DNA from: an alpha proteobacterium AAP38
Lineage (GTDB): Bacteria > Pseudomonadota > Alphaproteobacteria > Azospirillales > Azospirillaceae
Length of the DNA stretch: 64,000 bases
Assembly: GCA_001296005.1 (NCBI GenBank)
Contig: LJHR01000003.1
Coordinates: 124,001-188,000 of the forward strand
Reading direction: 5' to 3'
Shown here: positions 1 through 9,218 of the stretch, in pieces
Layout of the letters: every line of letters starts with the position of its first letter
Numbering within the stretch: the first letter of the stretch is position 1
Translations under genes and position numbers: made by a program
Notes under the pieces: model-generated
Databases searched by the model: none
What the model saw: only the letters and a program-made list of their open reading frames with translations
What the model was told of the DNA's origin: nothing

Positions 1-2078
1 GCACGGCCACCTTCAGCGACATCGCCAATGGCGTGTCGCGTGAGTATGGCTTCTGGCTGGACGATGCCTTTGCCTCTGGCGGTTCCGCCGGTTACGACCA
101 TAAGGGCATGGGCATTACCGCGCGCGGCGCGTGGGAGGCGGTGAAGCGCCATTTCCGCGAGCTGGGCAAGGATATCCAGAACGAGGATTTCACCACCGTC
201 GGCGTGGGCGACATGTCGGGCGATGTGTTTGGCAATGGCATGCTGCTGTCCAAGCATATCCGCCTGATCGCGGCCTTCGACCATCGCCACATCTTCGTCG
301 ATCCCAACCCGGATGCGGCCAGCAGCTGGGCAGAGCGCAAGCGCCTGTTCGATCTGCCGCGTTCGTCCTGGGCCGATTACGACACGACGAAGCTGTCGCC
401 GGGCGGCGCTATCTTCGACCGGGGGGCGAAGTCTCTCACCCTGTCGCCGGAAATCCGTCAGGTCCTGGAAATCCAGGCCGACCGCGTGACGCCGACGGAG
501 CTGATGCGGGCTGTCCTGCGCGCCAAGGTGGAACTGCTGTGGCTGGGCGGTATCGGCACCTATGTGAAGTCGTCGGACGAGACCAACGCCGATGCCGGCG
601 ACAAGGCCAATGACCCGATCCGCCTGAATGGCCGGGAGTTGCGGGCCAAGGTGGTGGGCGAGGGTGCGAACCTTGGCTTCACCCAGCGCGGTCGTATTGA
701 GGCGGCGCAGGCCGGTGTCTCGATCAATACCGACGCCATCGACAATTCCGCCGGCGTGGACACCTCTGATCATGAGGTGAATATCAAGATCCTGCTGCGC
801 GACGTCATGGATGGTGGCGGCATGACGCGTGAACAGCGCGACGTGCTGCTGGCCCAGATGACGGACGAGGTGGCGGATCTGGTGCTGGCCGATAATTACA
901 AGCAGACCCAGGCCCTGACCATCGCCCAGGCCATTTCGGTGGAAACGCTGGAAGATCAGGCCCGGTTCGCCCGCACCATGGAAAAGGCCGGCAAGCTGTC
1001 CCGCGCCATCGAGTTCCTGCCCGATGACGAGGAGATCGCTGCCCGTGTCAACGCCAAGCGCGGCCTGACCCGCCCGGAAACGGCGGTGCTGCTGGCCTAT
1101 GCCAAGATCGACCTCTATGACCAGCTGCTGGCGTCCGACCTGCCGGAGGACAAGAGTGTCGAACGCGATCTGATGCGCTACTTCCCCAAGCCGTTGCAGG
1201 AGAAGTTCCCCGACGCTTTGGGGCGGCATCAGTTGCGGCGGGAGATCATCTGCACCGCCGTCACCAATGGCATGGTCAACCGCGTCGGCCCGACCTTCAC
1301 CTGGGAAATGGTGGAACAGACGGGCCGCCGCGAGGGCGATGTGGCCCGCGCCTATCTGATCGTACGTGACGCGTTCGGCCTGCGCCGGCTGTGGGACGCG
1401 GTGGAGGCGTTGGATACCAAGGTGCCGGCGGCGGTGCAGACGGCCATGATGCTCTATACGGGCCGCCTGATGCGCCGGGCCGTGCCCTGGGTCCTGGCCC
1501 ATGGCAGCTACCCGCTGGATATTGCGGCGGAAGTGGCGCGTCTGGCCCCCGTGGTGGAGGAACTGACGGGTCACCTGCCCGATATCCTGTCGCCGTCGGC
1601 CCTGAAATGGCTGGCGGAGACTGCGGGCAACTGGTCCAAGGATGGGGTGCCGGGCGACCTTGCCCGCCGCGTCTCGGCCCTGCCGCTGCTGGCGGCCAGC
1701 ACCGACATCGCGGAAATCGCGGTTGAGGCCAACCGCGACCCGTCGGACGTGGCCAACCTTTATTTCGACCTGGGCGACCGCCTGGGCCTGGAATATCTGC
1801 GGGCCCGCACGGCAGAGGTGAAGGCCGAGAACCACTGGCAGCGCCAGGCGGTGGCGGCCTCGCTGGATGATCTGTTCAACTTGCAGGCCCGCCTAACGGC
1901 GCGCGTGCTGGTGCAGGTCCAGGGCGGCGGCGACCTGTTTGAGGCCTGGGCGGCACACCGCACCGGCCCGCTGGAGCGGATCAACAGCCTGCTGGCCGAC
2001 CTGCGCGGTGTGGCGGCGCTGGATATCGCCATGCTGGCGGTGGCGGGGCGGCAGCTCCGTGGGTTGCTGGCGGGGTAA
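1..2078 (+). CDS. gdhB: NAD-specific glutamate dehydrogenase, large type (3' part)
   Basis: C-terminal part (about 690 residues) of the large (~180 kDa) NAD-dependent glutamate dehydrogenase, which deaminates glutamate to 2-oxoglutarate and ammonia in the cytoplasm. The reading frame is already open at base 3 and enters from outside the window (first visible residues TATFSDIANG), so the true start is not here. Visible signatures are the cofactor-domain stretch around GVGDMSGDVFGNGM, the downstream FVDPNPD and LLWLGGIGTYVK motifs, and KVVGEGANLG. The long helical C-terminal extension typical of the roughly 1600-residue family follows. The gene ends with TAA just ahead of a nested palindrome. 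Family assignment is firm; the symbol is by analogy with other proteobacteria. Confidence 0.95.
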   Translation, partial: TATFSDIANGVSREYGFWLDDAFASGGSAGYDHKGMGITARGAWEAVKRHFRELGKDIQNEDFTTVGVGDMSGDVFGNGMLLSKHIRLIAAFDHRHIFVDPNPDAASSWAERKRLFDLPRSSWADYDTTKLSPGGAIFDRGAKSLTLSPEIRQVLEIQADRVTPTELMRAVLRAKVELLWLGGIGTYVKSSDETNADAGDKANDPIRLNGRELRAKVVGEGANLGFTQRGRIEAAQAGVSINTDAIDNSAGVDTSDHEVNIKILLRDVMDGGGMTREQRDVLLAQMTDEVADLVLADNYKQTQALTIAQAISVETLEDQARFARTMEKAGKLSRAIEFLPDDEEIAARVNAKRGLTRPETAVLLAYAKIDLYDQLLASDLPEDKSVERDLMRYFPKPLQEKFPDALGRHQLRREIICTAVTNGMVNRVGPTFTWEMVEQTGRREGDVARAYLIVRDAFGLRRLWDAVEALDTKVPAAVQTAMMLYTGRLMRRAVPWVLAHGSYPLDIAAEVARLAPVVEELTGHLPDILSPSALKWLAETAGNWSKDGVPGDLARRVSALPLLAASTDIAEIAVEANRDPSDVANLYFDLGDRLGLEYLRARTAEVKAENHWQRQAVAASLDDLFNLQARLTARVLVQVQGGGDLFEAWAAHRTGPLERINSLLADLRGVAALDIAMLAVAGRQLRGLLAG

Positions 2079-2090
2079 GCCTTGGACGGA

Positions 2091-2165
2091 CGTCGCATGC
2101 GCTGAGACTTATGCGACCTACGACGAACCGTAGGTCGCATAAGGCCCAACGGGCCGCATGCGACG
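2091..2165. repeat. Nested palindrome, copy 1
   Basis: Outer arms CGTCGCATGC (2091-2100) and GCATGCGACG (2156-2165) enclose inner arms CTTATGCGACCTACG (2108-2122) and CGTAGGTCGCATAAG (2129-2143). All arms match perfectly. The same arms recur at 27151-27230. It lies between the gdh stop and the stop of the convergent DUF454 gene, so it could act as a bidirectional terminator, but there is no T-run. Confidence 0.85.
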
Positions 2166-2555
2166 TCACCCGCGCTTGGGCGCCGGACGTGTGGCGACGA
2201 AAATCGCCGTGCAGCAAAGGATGACGCCGACAATCACGGGCACCCAGGTGCCTTTTGCCGTGAAGAACACCACGACCCAGGACAGGGCCATCACCGTCAC
2301 CGCCGCGATCTTCGCCCGGGTCGGGATGGCCCTTTGTTCATGCCAGTCGCGCAGCATCGGTCCCCAGCGCGGATGGTCCAGCAGCTTCTGCGCCTTTTCC
2401 GGATGCGAACGGAAATAGGCCCACAGCGCAACCAGCAGAAACGGCGTCGTCGGCAGAACCGGCAGCACCGTCCCCGCCATGGCCAAGCCCACGCAGACAT
2501 AGCCCAGCGCGATATAGAAGGGCCGCCAGCGGCGGCGGCTGTTCGGCTCGGTCAT
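2166..2555 (-). CDS. DUF454 (YbaN-like) small inner-membrane protein
   Basis: 129-residue protein of the DUF454/YbaN family; function unknown. After a short basic N-terminus there is a hydrophobic segment at about residues 13-30 carrying the family-typical VLPVLPTTPF stretch. A loop with HPRWGPMLRDW, as in YbaN homologues, follows, and two more hydrophobic segments fill residues 84-120. The start chosen is the ATG opening MTEPNS; the frame stays open further upstream but that part looks non-coding. Its stop codon abuts the outer arm of the nested palindrome, and it is convergent with gdh. Confidence 0.85.
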   Translation of the reverse strand: MTEPNSRRRWRPFYIALGYVCVGLAMAGTVLPVLPTTPFLLVALWAYFRSHPEKAQKLLDHPRWGPMLRDWHEQRAIPTRAKIAAVTVMALSWVVVFFTAKGTWVPVIVGVILCCTAIFVATRPAPKRG

Positions 2556-2660
2556 GCTGCTTTCCGCTGCCAATCGCAAATCATTCGCAACAATGGCGCG
2601 GGGACGGGTGGTTGGCAAGGGCGGTGGCGTGGTAGCAGGGGGCAGATGGAGGAGGACCCC

Positions 2661-3008
2661 ATGACCCGCGACATCCTGTATCTGCTGCCGCCCGATTTCC
2701 CGGACGAAAAGTACCCCGGCCAGCGCTTCTATTGCGCCGATTGCATGTTTTTTGAGGGCATTCTGGCCCGGTTCTCGGTGATTGCGGAGCGGGTGGAGGT
2801 GCGGCGTCATGATTTTCCCCGACCCAGGGCGGAGGTCGTAGCGCTGGTGGGGGAGGCGAACCAGGGCCTGCCGCTGCTGATCTTTTGCGATGATGCCGAG
2901 GATGGTCTGGAGACCGGGCGGTATGGCGGTTTGCGCTTTACCGGCACAAGGGTCGCCATCATGAAGGCGCTGGCCGTGCGCCATGGGATACCGTTGCCGC
3001 ATCCGTGA
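2661..3008 (+). CDS. DUF3088 family protein
   Basis: 115-residue soluble protein matching the DUF3088 pattern: an N-terminal LYLLPPDF followed by FYCADCMFFEG, an internal strand-like LPLLIFCDD and a C-terminal GIPLPHP. The opening resembles a thioredoxin-like fold with a CxxC-type pair (CADC near residue 29), but no redox activity has been shown that I know of. The ATG is preceded by GGAGGA at a suitable distance. It stands alone, divergent from the DUF454 gene and upstream of an AT-rich gene of different composition. Function is unknown. Confidence 0.75.
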   Translation: MTRDILYLLPPDFPDEKYPGQRFYCADCMFFEGILARFSVIAERVEVRRHDFPRPRAEVVALVGEANQGLPLLIFCDDAEDGLETGRYGGLRFTGTRVAIMKALAVRHGIPLPHP

Positions 3009-3047
3009 GAGGGCGGGGCGGATAGAGTGTTATATATCATTGTAATA

Positions 3048-3076
3048 TTGACAGTTTTAGTTCATTGCGATATATA
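3048..3076 (+). promoter_or_regulatory. Sigma-70-type promoter of the AT-rich gene
   Basis: TTGACA at 3048-3053, a spacer of exactly 17 nt, then TATATA at 3071-3076. This is near consensus, which is uncommon in GC-rich alphaproteobacteria, and gives a leader of about 45 nt before the GTG start. The whole stretch 3030-3128 is AT-rich. Confidence 0.7.
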
Positions 3077-3128
3077 TTAATAAGTCAATACATTTTATTA
3101 AGATATTGATATCAAATGGAGCTACAGG

Positions 3129-4094
3129 GTGGCCTTGAAGAATATCTTTAATGCAAATACAGTTAGTATATTTGTTGCTTTTCTGGGTATTATTGTGCCA
3201 ATTATTTGGGTGAACTACGAATCAAAAGCAAGTATATCAGTTTACAGGAAATCTTCTACGGAAATTAAGAGAGATAATATTGGTGCTGGCGACAAAATCG
3301 AGATAATGTACAATGGATTGCCCATTGAAAAGTTAAATATTAGTCTATTTTTAGTAGAGAATACTGGAAACAAGCCAATAAAGTCCGAGGATGTCAAGTC
3401 GCCCTTGCGAGTGCGTTATGATGGTGAAATTGAAATACTGGAGGCGCACCTTGTAGATCAGCATCCTAAAAACCTGGGCGCAAGGATTAAGGTTGCAGGT
3501 TCCGATATCATTGTTGAGCAAGATTTACTAAATCAAGGTGATAGTTTTGTTTTTAAAGTTGTATCATCTGGGAGTGTAAAGAAAATAAGCGCAGATGCAA
3601 GGATTGCCGATATTAGTGAAGTCGAATATGTTGATCAGACTTATCTTCTTGCGAGTTCCGAAACGAATTTTTCATTAAAAGACTTAATTATTTTGTCCTT
3701 TCTTGCATTTTTTATGACTTTATTGATAGCGACGTGTCGCGAAATTGTAGCAATTCATATTGCAATTAGAAACACATTTAAGTCTCGATTTATATATGAG
3801 TTATCCAGTGAAAAGATCAAACAGAAAATTTCAGAACTAATTTATTGTGGTTTACTTGCTCGTGAGTTGGAAAATTTTAAGGAAGTAGCAGTTAACCTAT
3901 TAAAAAAGGATGCGTCAAATATAAATGATAGTGACAGAGATTTGCTGAAAAATTCAATACCAAAATTCCACAATAGTTATCGGGCTGCAATCTTTTCTCT
4001 ACTGTTCTCTATTGTAATGGTTTACTCATTGAAGGACTTTATTTCACTAAATATCATGAAATTGATAAATATTATGAACTTAATCAGCAAATAA
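3129..4094 (+). CDS. Unrecognised AT-rich membrane protein, probably acquired
   Basis: 321-residue protein that I do not recognise. A GTG start is supported by GGAG seven bases upstream. Hydrophobic segments lie at about residues 11-28, 186-206 and 286-306. Between the first two is a beta-rich region of about 150 residues with a FLVENTGNKPI motif like an immunoglobulin-like or CARDB-type fold. Between the last two is a charged helical region (ELSSEKIKQKIS and onward), probably cytosolic. Base composition is far more AT-rich than every neighbour, with many AAA, ATT and TTA codons, which suggests horizontal transfer. No transposase, integrase or flanking direct repeat is visible. A defence or immunity role is conceivable but unsupported. 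Confidence 0.75.
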   Translation: MALKNIFNANTVSIFVAFLGIIVPIIWVNYESKASISVYRKSSTEIKRDNIGAGDKIEIMYNGLPIEKLNISLFLVENTGNKPIKSEDVKSPLRVRYDGEIEILEAHLVDQHPKNLGARIKVAGSDIIVEQDLLNQGDSFVFKVVSSGSVKKISADARIADISEVEYVDQTYLLASSETNFSLKDLIILSFLAFFMTLLIATCREIVAIHIAIRNTFKSRFIYELSSEKIKQKISELIYCGLLARELENFKEVAVNLLKKDASNINDSDRDLLKNSIPKFHNSYRAAIFSLLFSIVMVYSLKDFISLNIMKLINIMNLISK

Positions 4095-4129
4095 AAAGAT
4101 GGGCGGCTGGGTTAACCCCAACCGCCCAT
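4091..4129 (-). terminator. Rho-independent terminator of the zwf-pgl-edd-eda operon
   Basis: Read on the minus strand, a 13-bp stem (4117-4129 with 4099-4111, one mismatch, 5-nt loop) is followed by CTTTTTATTT. It lies about 58 nt beyond the eda stop. A second 10-bp inverted repeat (4135-4144 with 4159-4168) sits between the eda stop and this stem. Confidence 0.8.
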
Positions 4130-4186
4130 AAGGTCGATCGCCGTGAAATGACCGGACAACGGCGATCGTAGAGGACCGGAATAACG

Positions 4187-4819
4187 TTAAGAACGACGCG
4201 GCAGGCTGGCGGCTTCGCGGGCAAGGGCCGTGATGCCGGCCCAATCGCCGGCCTTGACCATGTTGCCGGGCGTCACCCAGGAGCCGCCGACGCACATGAC
4301 GTTGGGCAGGGCCAGGAAGTCGGGCGCGGTGGCGGCGGTGACGCCGCCGGTTGGGCAGAACTTGATCTGGGACAGCGGCGAGGATACCGCCTTCAGCATG
4401 TCCATGCCGCCCACGACGGTGGCGGGGAACAGCTTCTGGTGGCGGATGCCGCGCGACAGCAGGTACATCATCTCCGCCGGGGTGGCGACGCCGGGCAGGT
4501 AGGGTATGCCGCTGTCCAGGATGGTGTCGACCAGGGCCGGATAGGTGCCGGGGCTGACGATGAACTTTGCCCCGGCATCGGCCACCTGCGCCACCTGTTC
4601 GGGGGCGATGACGGTGCCGGCACCGACCACCGCACCCGGCACCTTGGCCATGATGCGGATGGCGTCCAAGGCGGCGGCGGAGCGCAGGGTGACTTCCAGC
4701 ACCGGCAGGCCGCCGGCGACCAGCGCCTCTGCCAGGGGCTGGGCATCTTCCAGCCGGTCGATGATGATCACCGGAATGACCGGGGCCAGGCTGGCGATGT
4801 GGGCGATATCCATGCTCAT
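4187..4819 (-). CDS. eda: 2-dehydro-3-deoxy-6-phosphogluconate (KDPG) aldolase
   Basis: 210-residue class I aldolase that cleaves KDPG into pyruvate and glyceraldehyde-3-phosphate, the last step of the Entner-Doudoroff pathway. Family motifs are visible: [12 protein letters not shown] near the N-terminus, GAGTV, the GVATPAE segment, KLFPA, and IKFCPTGGV, which carry the substrate- and Schiff-base-forming region. The start at MSMDIAHI leaves a 20-nt gap to the edd stop; an ATG two codons later is the alternative. It is the last gene of the operon and is followed by an intrinsic terminator. Length is normal for the family. Confidence 0.96.
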   Translation of the reverse strand: MSMDIAHIASLAPVIPVIIIDRLEDAQPLAEALVAGGLPVLEVTLRSAAALDAIRIMAKVPGAVVGAGTVIAPEQVAQVADAGAKFIVSPGTYPALVDTILDSGIPYLPGVATPAEMMYLLSRGIRHQKLFPATVVGGMDMLKAVSSPLSQIKFCPTGGVTAATAPDFLALPNVMCVGGSWVTPGNMVKAGDWAGITALAREAASLPRRS

Positions 4820-4839
4820 CTTGTCAGGTTCCGGTCGGG

Positions 4840-6672
4840 TCAGGCGGTGGGGATGGGGGCGGCGAAGCAGGAACCACCCTGCTCGGCCCCGGTGGCGGCG
4901 GCGCGGAAGGCACCGAACAGGTTGCGGCCCATGCCCCATTCATTGTGCGACAGGTCGGGCACGGTGACGGTGCGGGCCGCGAATTCGGCTTCATCGACCA
5001 GCACGTTCAATTCACCGGTTTCGGCATCGAGGCGGATGATGTCGCCATCGCGCACCCGGGCCAGCGGGCCGCCGCCCAGGCATTCCGGCGTGATATGGAT
5101 GGCGGCCGGCACCTTGCCCGACGCACCGGACATGCGGCCATCGGTGACCAGCGCCACCTTGAAGCCCTTGTCCTGCAACACGCCCAATCCGGGCGTCAGC
5201 TTGTGCAGTTCCGGCATGCCATTGGCGCGCGGACCCTGGAACCGGACAACGGCGATGACGTCGCGGTTCAAGGCACCGGCCTTGAAGGCTGCCTGAAGGT
5301 CATCCTGGCTGTCGAATACGGCGGCGGGCGCCTCAATCACCCGATGTTCCGGCTTCACGGCGGACACCTTGATGATGCCACGGCCCAGATTGCCGGACAG
5401 GAGGCGCATGCCGCCCGTGCTGTCGAACGGGTCGGCGACGGGGCGCAGCACCTTGGTATCGGCACTTTCCTTCACGCCGGGCCGCCAGGTGGCGACACCG
5501 TGATTATCCAGGAAGGCATCCTGGCGATAGGCGTCCAGACCATCGCCGGCCACCGTCTTCACATCGCCATGCAGCAGGCCGCTATCCAGCAGTTCGGAGA
5601 TCACGAACTGCATGCCGCCCGCGGCGTGGAAATGGTTCACATCGGCCACGCCATTGGGATAGACGCGGGCCAGCAGCGGCACGGACGAGGACAGGTCGCT
5701 GAAATCCTGCCAGTCGACCTGGATGCCGGCGGCCGCCGCCATGGCGACCAGATGGATGGCATGGTTGGTGGACCCGCCCGTCGCCATCAGGCCGATGATG
5801 CCATTCACGATGGCCTTTTCATCGATCACGTCGCAGATGGGCGTATATTCATCACCCAGCGCCGTGATCTTGGCCGCCCGCTCAGCGGCAGCGACGGTCA
5901 GCGCATCGCGCAGCGGCGTGTTGGGGTTGATGAAGCTGGCGCCCGGCAAATGCAGGCCCATGATCTCCATCAGCATCTGATTGGAATTGGCGGTGCCATA
6001 GAAGGTGCAGGTACCCGGTCCGTGATAGCTCTGCGACTCCGCCTCCAGCAGCGCGTCGCGGCCCAGTTTGCCCTCGGCATACAACTGCCGGACCTTGGCC
6101 TTTTCCGGGTTGGACAGGCCGGACGTCATGGGGCCGGCGGGCACGAACACGGCAGGCAGATGGCCGAAGGACAGGGCGCCGATGAACAGGCCCGGCACGA
6201 TCTTGTCGCAGACACCCAGATAGAGGCCCGCATCGAACATGTTGTGCGAGAGCGCGATGGCCGTCGACATGGCGATGACATCGCGGGAGAACAGCGACAG
6301 TTCCATGCCGGGCTGACCCTGGGTCACGCCATCGCACATGGCGGGCACACCGCCCGCAAACTGCGCCACGGCGCCGGCCTTGCGCACGGCATCCTTGATC
6401 AGGGCCGGATAGCGTTCCAGCGGCTGATGCGCCGACAGCATGTCGTTATAGGCGGACACGATGGCGATATTCGGCTCGGTCCCGGATTTCAGCTTGGCCT
6501 TGTCGTCAGGGCCACAGGCCGCGAAACCATGGGCCAGATTGCCACAGGCCAGCGTACCGCGCTTAGGCCCCTTGCCGGCGGCGGCGCGGGTCTGCTCCAG
6601 ATATTTGGACCGGGTCGCCGCACTGCGGGCGATGACCCGGTCGGTGACGCGGCGGATGGCGTCCTGTGTCAT
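4840..6672 (-). CDS. edd: 6-phosphogluconate dehydratase
   Basis: 610-residue Fe-S dehydratase of the IlvD/Edd family converting 6-phosphogluconate to KDPG. Diagnostic segments include [39 protein letters not shown] and [10 protein letters not shown], which contain the cluster-binding cysteines, and [13 protein letters not shown] near the C-terminus. AGGAGG stands 8 bases ahead of the ATG, the best ribosome-binding site in the operon. It lies between pgl and eda in one transcription direction. Length agrees with E. coli Edd (603 residues). Confidence 0.97.
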   Translation of the reverse strand: MTQDAIRRVTDRVIARSAATRSKYLEQTRAAAGKGPKRGTLACGNLAHGFAACGPDDKAKLKSGTEPNIAIVSAYNDMLSAHQPLERYPALIKDAVRKAGAVAQFAGGVPAMCDGVTQGQPGMELSLFSRDVIAMSTAIALSHNMFDAGLYLGVCDKIVPGLFIGALSFGHLPAVFVPAGPMTSGLSNPEKAKVRQLYAEGKLGRDALLEAESQSYHGPGTCTFYGTANSNQMLMEIMGLHLPGASFINPNTPLRDALTVAAAERAAKITALGDEYTPICDVIDEKAIVNGIIGLMATGGSTNHAIHLVAMAAAAGIQVDWQDFSDLSSSVPLLARVYPNGVADVNHFHAAGGMQFVISELLDSGLLHGDVKTVAGDGLDAYRQDAFLDNHGVATWRPGVKESADTKVLRPVADPFDSTGGMRLLSGNLGRGIIKVSAVKPEHRVIEAPAAVFDSQDDLQAAFKAGALNRDVIAVVRFQGPRANGMPELHKLTPGLGVLQDKGFKVALVTDGRMSGASGKVPAAIHITPECLGGGPLARVRDGDIIRLDAETGELNVLVDEAEFAARTVTVPDLSHNEWGMGRNLFGAFRAAATGAEQGGSCFAAPIPTA

Positions 6673-6716
6673 CTTGAACTTCCTCCTTCAGGGGCGCCCG
6701 GCAAAGGCCGTGGGGG

Positions 6717-7412
6717 TTACGGCGCCCACCAGATGGAAACGGGGACCTGGGTCTGGTGCAGCACGGAGCGGACGGGGGCGGCCTCAACCGGTCCCGGCGC
6801 CAATGCGTCGTCCAGAACGGCCTTTTTCTTGTCACCGGTGATCAGCAGGGCCACGGCGCGGGAGCGCAGCAGTTCCGGCAGGGTCAGGGTGATGCGGGCG
6901 GGTACACCCCCTCCAGGCGTAACGGCGGCAACCGCCAGACCCAGCGCACCGCTCAACGCCTCTGCCAGACCGGTGGCACCGGGGAAGAAGCTGGCCGTGT
7001 GGCTGTCCTCCCCCATGCCCAGCAGGACAAGGTCATAGGGGCGCGGCATGGTCGCCAGCCGGCTGCTGGTGCGGGCCAGACCGTCGGCGGGGGTGGCGCC
7101 CACGCTTTTCAGGCCGACCACGGTCGCACCCTTGGCAACAGCAGCGGATAGGGTCCGGCGGACCATCGCCTCATTGCTGGCCGGGTCGTCCAGATCGACC
7201 CAGCGTTCGTCCGACAGGGTCAGATAGACCTTGTCCCAGGGCAGGTCATAGGTATCCAGCCGGGCGAACAGGTCGGCTGGCGTGGTGCCGCCCGACAGGA
7301 CCAGCGAGGCGCGGCCATGCGTCGCCACCGCATCGCGGATCAGGCGGGCGATATGGTCGGCCAGGCAGGTGACCAGGGCCGGCCTGTCGGCGTGGGCATT
7401 AATAGTCGGCAT
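6717..7412 (-). CDS. pgl: 6-phosphogluconolactonase
   Basis: 231-residue hydrolase of the DevB/Pgl type that opens 6-phosphogluconolactone. LSGGTTPADLFARL and the LSDERWVDLDDPASN segment are the classic motifs, followed by LLGMGEDSHTASFFPG. The ATG of MPTINAH lies inside the end of zwf, overlapping it by 14 bases, which suggests translational coupling. An in-frame ATG 21 bases upstream is possible but would deepen the overlap. Enzyme order in the pathway matches gene order in the operon (zwf, pgl, edd, eda). Confidence 0.95.
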   Translation of the reverse strand: MPTINAHADRPALVTCLADHIARLIRDAVATHGRASLVLSGGTTPADLFARLDTYDLPWDKVYLTLSDERWVDLDDPASNEAMVRRTLSAAVAKGATVVGLKSVGATPADGLARTSSRLATMPRPYDLVLLGMGEDSHTASFFPGATGLAEALSGALGLAVAAVTPGGGVPARITLTLPELLRSRAVALLITGDKKKAVLDDALAPGPVEAAPVRSVLHQTQVPVSIWWAP

Positions 7413-8910
7413 CGTTCCACCGCCGATCATCACGGGCCAGCAGCAGGGCCGCCGACAGCGGCCCCCAGCTTCCGGCCGGATAGGGTTCTGCCGGCTGGTC
7501 GGTGTCCTTCCAGCCCTTCTGGATGGTGTCGATCCAGGCCCAGGCGGCGTCCACCTCGTCCCGGCGCATGAACAGAGACGGGTTGCCGCGCACCGTGTCC
7601 ATCAGCAGCCGTTCATAGGCATCCGGGTAGCGGTCCTTGAACGTCTCTGCATAGGACAGGTTGAGAGGCACCGAGCGCAGGCGCAGGCCGCCGGGGCCGG
7701 GCACCTTGGTCATGATCGACAGGTTGACCCCCTCATCCGGCTGCAACCGGATGACCAGCCGGTTGGCGGTCAGTTCCCCCGCGCCGCGCCCGAACACATT
7801 GTGCGGCGTGGCCTTGAATTGAATCACGATCTCGGAATAGCGGGTGGGCATGCGCTTGCCGGTGCGCAGGTAAAAGGGAACCCCGCCCCAGCGCCAATTA
7901 TCCACCTCCGCCTTGATGGCGACGAAGGTTTCATTGTTGGACGACGCCCCCAACTCCTCGGCATAGCCGGCGACGGACTTGCCCTCGATGGCGCCCTGGC
8001 GGTACTGGCCGCGCACCGTCTTGGCCTTCACATCCTGGGCGGTGATGGGGCGGAGCGCGCGCAGCACCTTGATCTTCTCATTGCGGATCATGTCCTCCGT
8101 CAGAGATGACGGCGGCTCCATGGCAACGAGGCACAGCAGCTGCAGGAAATGGTTCTGGACCATGTCACGCAGGGCGCCGGCCTTGTCGTAATATTCCGCA
8201 CGGCCTTCCACGCCGACCTTTTCGGCCACCGTGATCTGCACATGGTCGATATAGTTGGCGGACCAGAGCGGTTCGAACAGGGCGTTGCCAAAGCGCAGCA
8301 CCATCAGGTTCTGCACCGATTCCTTGCCCAGATAATGGTCGATGCGGAAGATCTGCTCTTCCTTGAAGATGGCGCCGACCTCGTTATTCACGGTGTTGGC
8401 TGAGGCCTGATCCTTGCCGATCGGCTTTTCCAGGACGACGCGCGTCTTGGGGCAGATCAGGTCGGCTTCTTTGATGTTACGGCAGATGGCGCCGAACAGG
8501 ACGGGCGAGGTGGCCAGATAGAAGACGCGGGCCTTGTCCCCGCCATCCTTCAGCGCCTCGACCAGCAGCGGCCAGTTGCCGCCCGGCTTGGTCGCGTCCA
8601 GGGGCACATAGGTGATGCGGCCCAGGAAACGGGCCAGGATGGCCTGATCGATATCTTCCGCCGGCACGAACTGACCCAGCGCCTTGGTGATCTGCGCGCG
8701 GAAGGCGTCGGTATTCTGATCGGTGCGGGACACGCCGATGATGCGGCTGTCATCGGTCAACTGATGATCGCGTTCACGATAGTACAGGGCAGGCATCAGC
8801 TTGCGCAGGGCCAGATCGCCCGTGCCGCCGAACACCACATAGTCAAACGGATTAACCTGCATCACATCAGCCATGGCACCCGGCCCGCCCGTCCCTTGAT
8901 TTCCGGCCAT
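7399..8910 (-). CDS. zwf: Glucose-6-phosphate 1-dehydrogenase
   Basis: Up to 503 residues; oxidises glucose-6-phosphate to 6-phosphogluconolactone with NAD(P). The nucleotide-binding [11 protein letters not shown] lies near the N-terminus, the active-site RIDHYLGKE is in the first half, and [10 protein letters not shown] is in the second. Start is uncertain: the first ATG (8910) adds 12 poorly conserved residues before [12 protein letters not shown], and the ATG at 8874 gives a more usual N-terminus. Neither has a strong ribosome-binding site. It is the first gene of the Entner-Doudoroff operon, facing a regulatory region with HexR-like sites. Confidence 0.95.
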   Translation of the reverse strand: MAGNQGTGGPGAMADVMQVNPFDYVVFGGTGDLALRKLMPALYYRERDHQLTDDSRIIGVSRTDQNTDAFRAQITKALGQFVPAEDIDQAILARFLGRITYVPLDATKPGGNWPLLVEALKDGGDKARVFYLATSPVLFGAICRNIKEADLICPKTRVVLEKPIGKDQASANTVNNEVGAIFKEEQIFRIDHYLGKESVQNLMVLRFGNALFEPLWSANYIDHVQITVAEKVGVEGRAEYYDKAGALRDMVQNHFLQLLCLVAMEPPSSLTEDMIRNEKIKVLRALRPITAQDVKAKTVRGQYRQGAIEGKSVAGYAEELGASSNNETFVAIKAEVDNWRWGGVPFYLRTGKRMPTRYSEIVIQFKATPHNVFGRGAGELTANRLVIRLQPDEGVNLSIMTKVPGPGGLRLRSVPLNLSYAETFKDRYPDAYERLLMDTVRGNPSLFMRRDEVDAAWAWIDTIQKGWKDTDQPAEPYPAGSWGPLSAALLLARDDRRWNDADY

Positions 8911-8956
8911 TTCCTAGCCGAGGCGGCGCGCGGTCCGCGCCGTCTTCTGGGGTGAA

Positions 8957-8971
8957 TGTAGCAGAATTACC
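8957..8971. promoter_or_regulatory. HexR-like operator near zwf
   Basis: TGTAGCAGAATTACC is an imperfect match to the HexR consensus (TGTAAT, A/T centre, ATTACA), keeping TGTAR and TTAC halves at the right spacing. It lies 47 bases upstream of the first zwf start, where a repressor could block the promoter. A separate perfect palindrome, GACTACGTAGTC, lies at 8988-8999. Confidence 0.5.
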
Positions 8972-9180
8972 AAAGCTGGCAAGCGGCGACTACGTAGTCT
9001 GTCCGCATTTCCGGCATTCACGCGCATGTTTGTGACCGGCATGCTGCGCTGCGGCGTAACTTTACTACGGTTTTTGCCCTGGGAAAGGCATTTCGGGGGC
9101 GGAACGGGCCAAACTCGGCAGGCAGGGGTGCCCCGCTGTTACCGCCGGTATGCCGGCCTTGCCAAATCCGGCTGGATTTC

Positions 9181-9197
9181 GTGTAATTCCCTTACAC
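9181..9197. promoter_or_regulatory. hexR operator: HexR-like operator, perfect inverted repeat
   Basis: GTGTAATTCCCTTACAC is a perfect inverted repeat with 6-bp arms (GTGTAA/TTACAC) and a 5-bp centre. It matches the published HexR site pattern TGTAA-N5-TTACA. Its position between zwf and the hexR-like gene fits autoregulation and control by KDPG. Confidence 0.7.
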
Positions 9198-9218
9198 GGC
9201 CCAGCCGGCTGGCTGATA

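Noticed and set aside
3009-4187. Attachment-site direct repeats flanking the AT-rich gene
   Set aside because: I compared both edges and saw no direct repeat of useful length, nor an integrase or tRNA.
4945-7038. Long plus-strand open frame (697 codons)
   Set aside because: Antisense to edd and pgl, low-complexity composition, no ribosome-binding site; a mirror of the real genes.
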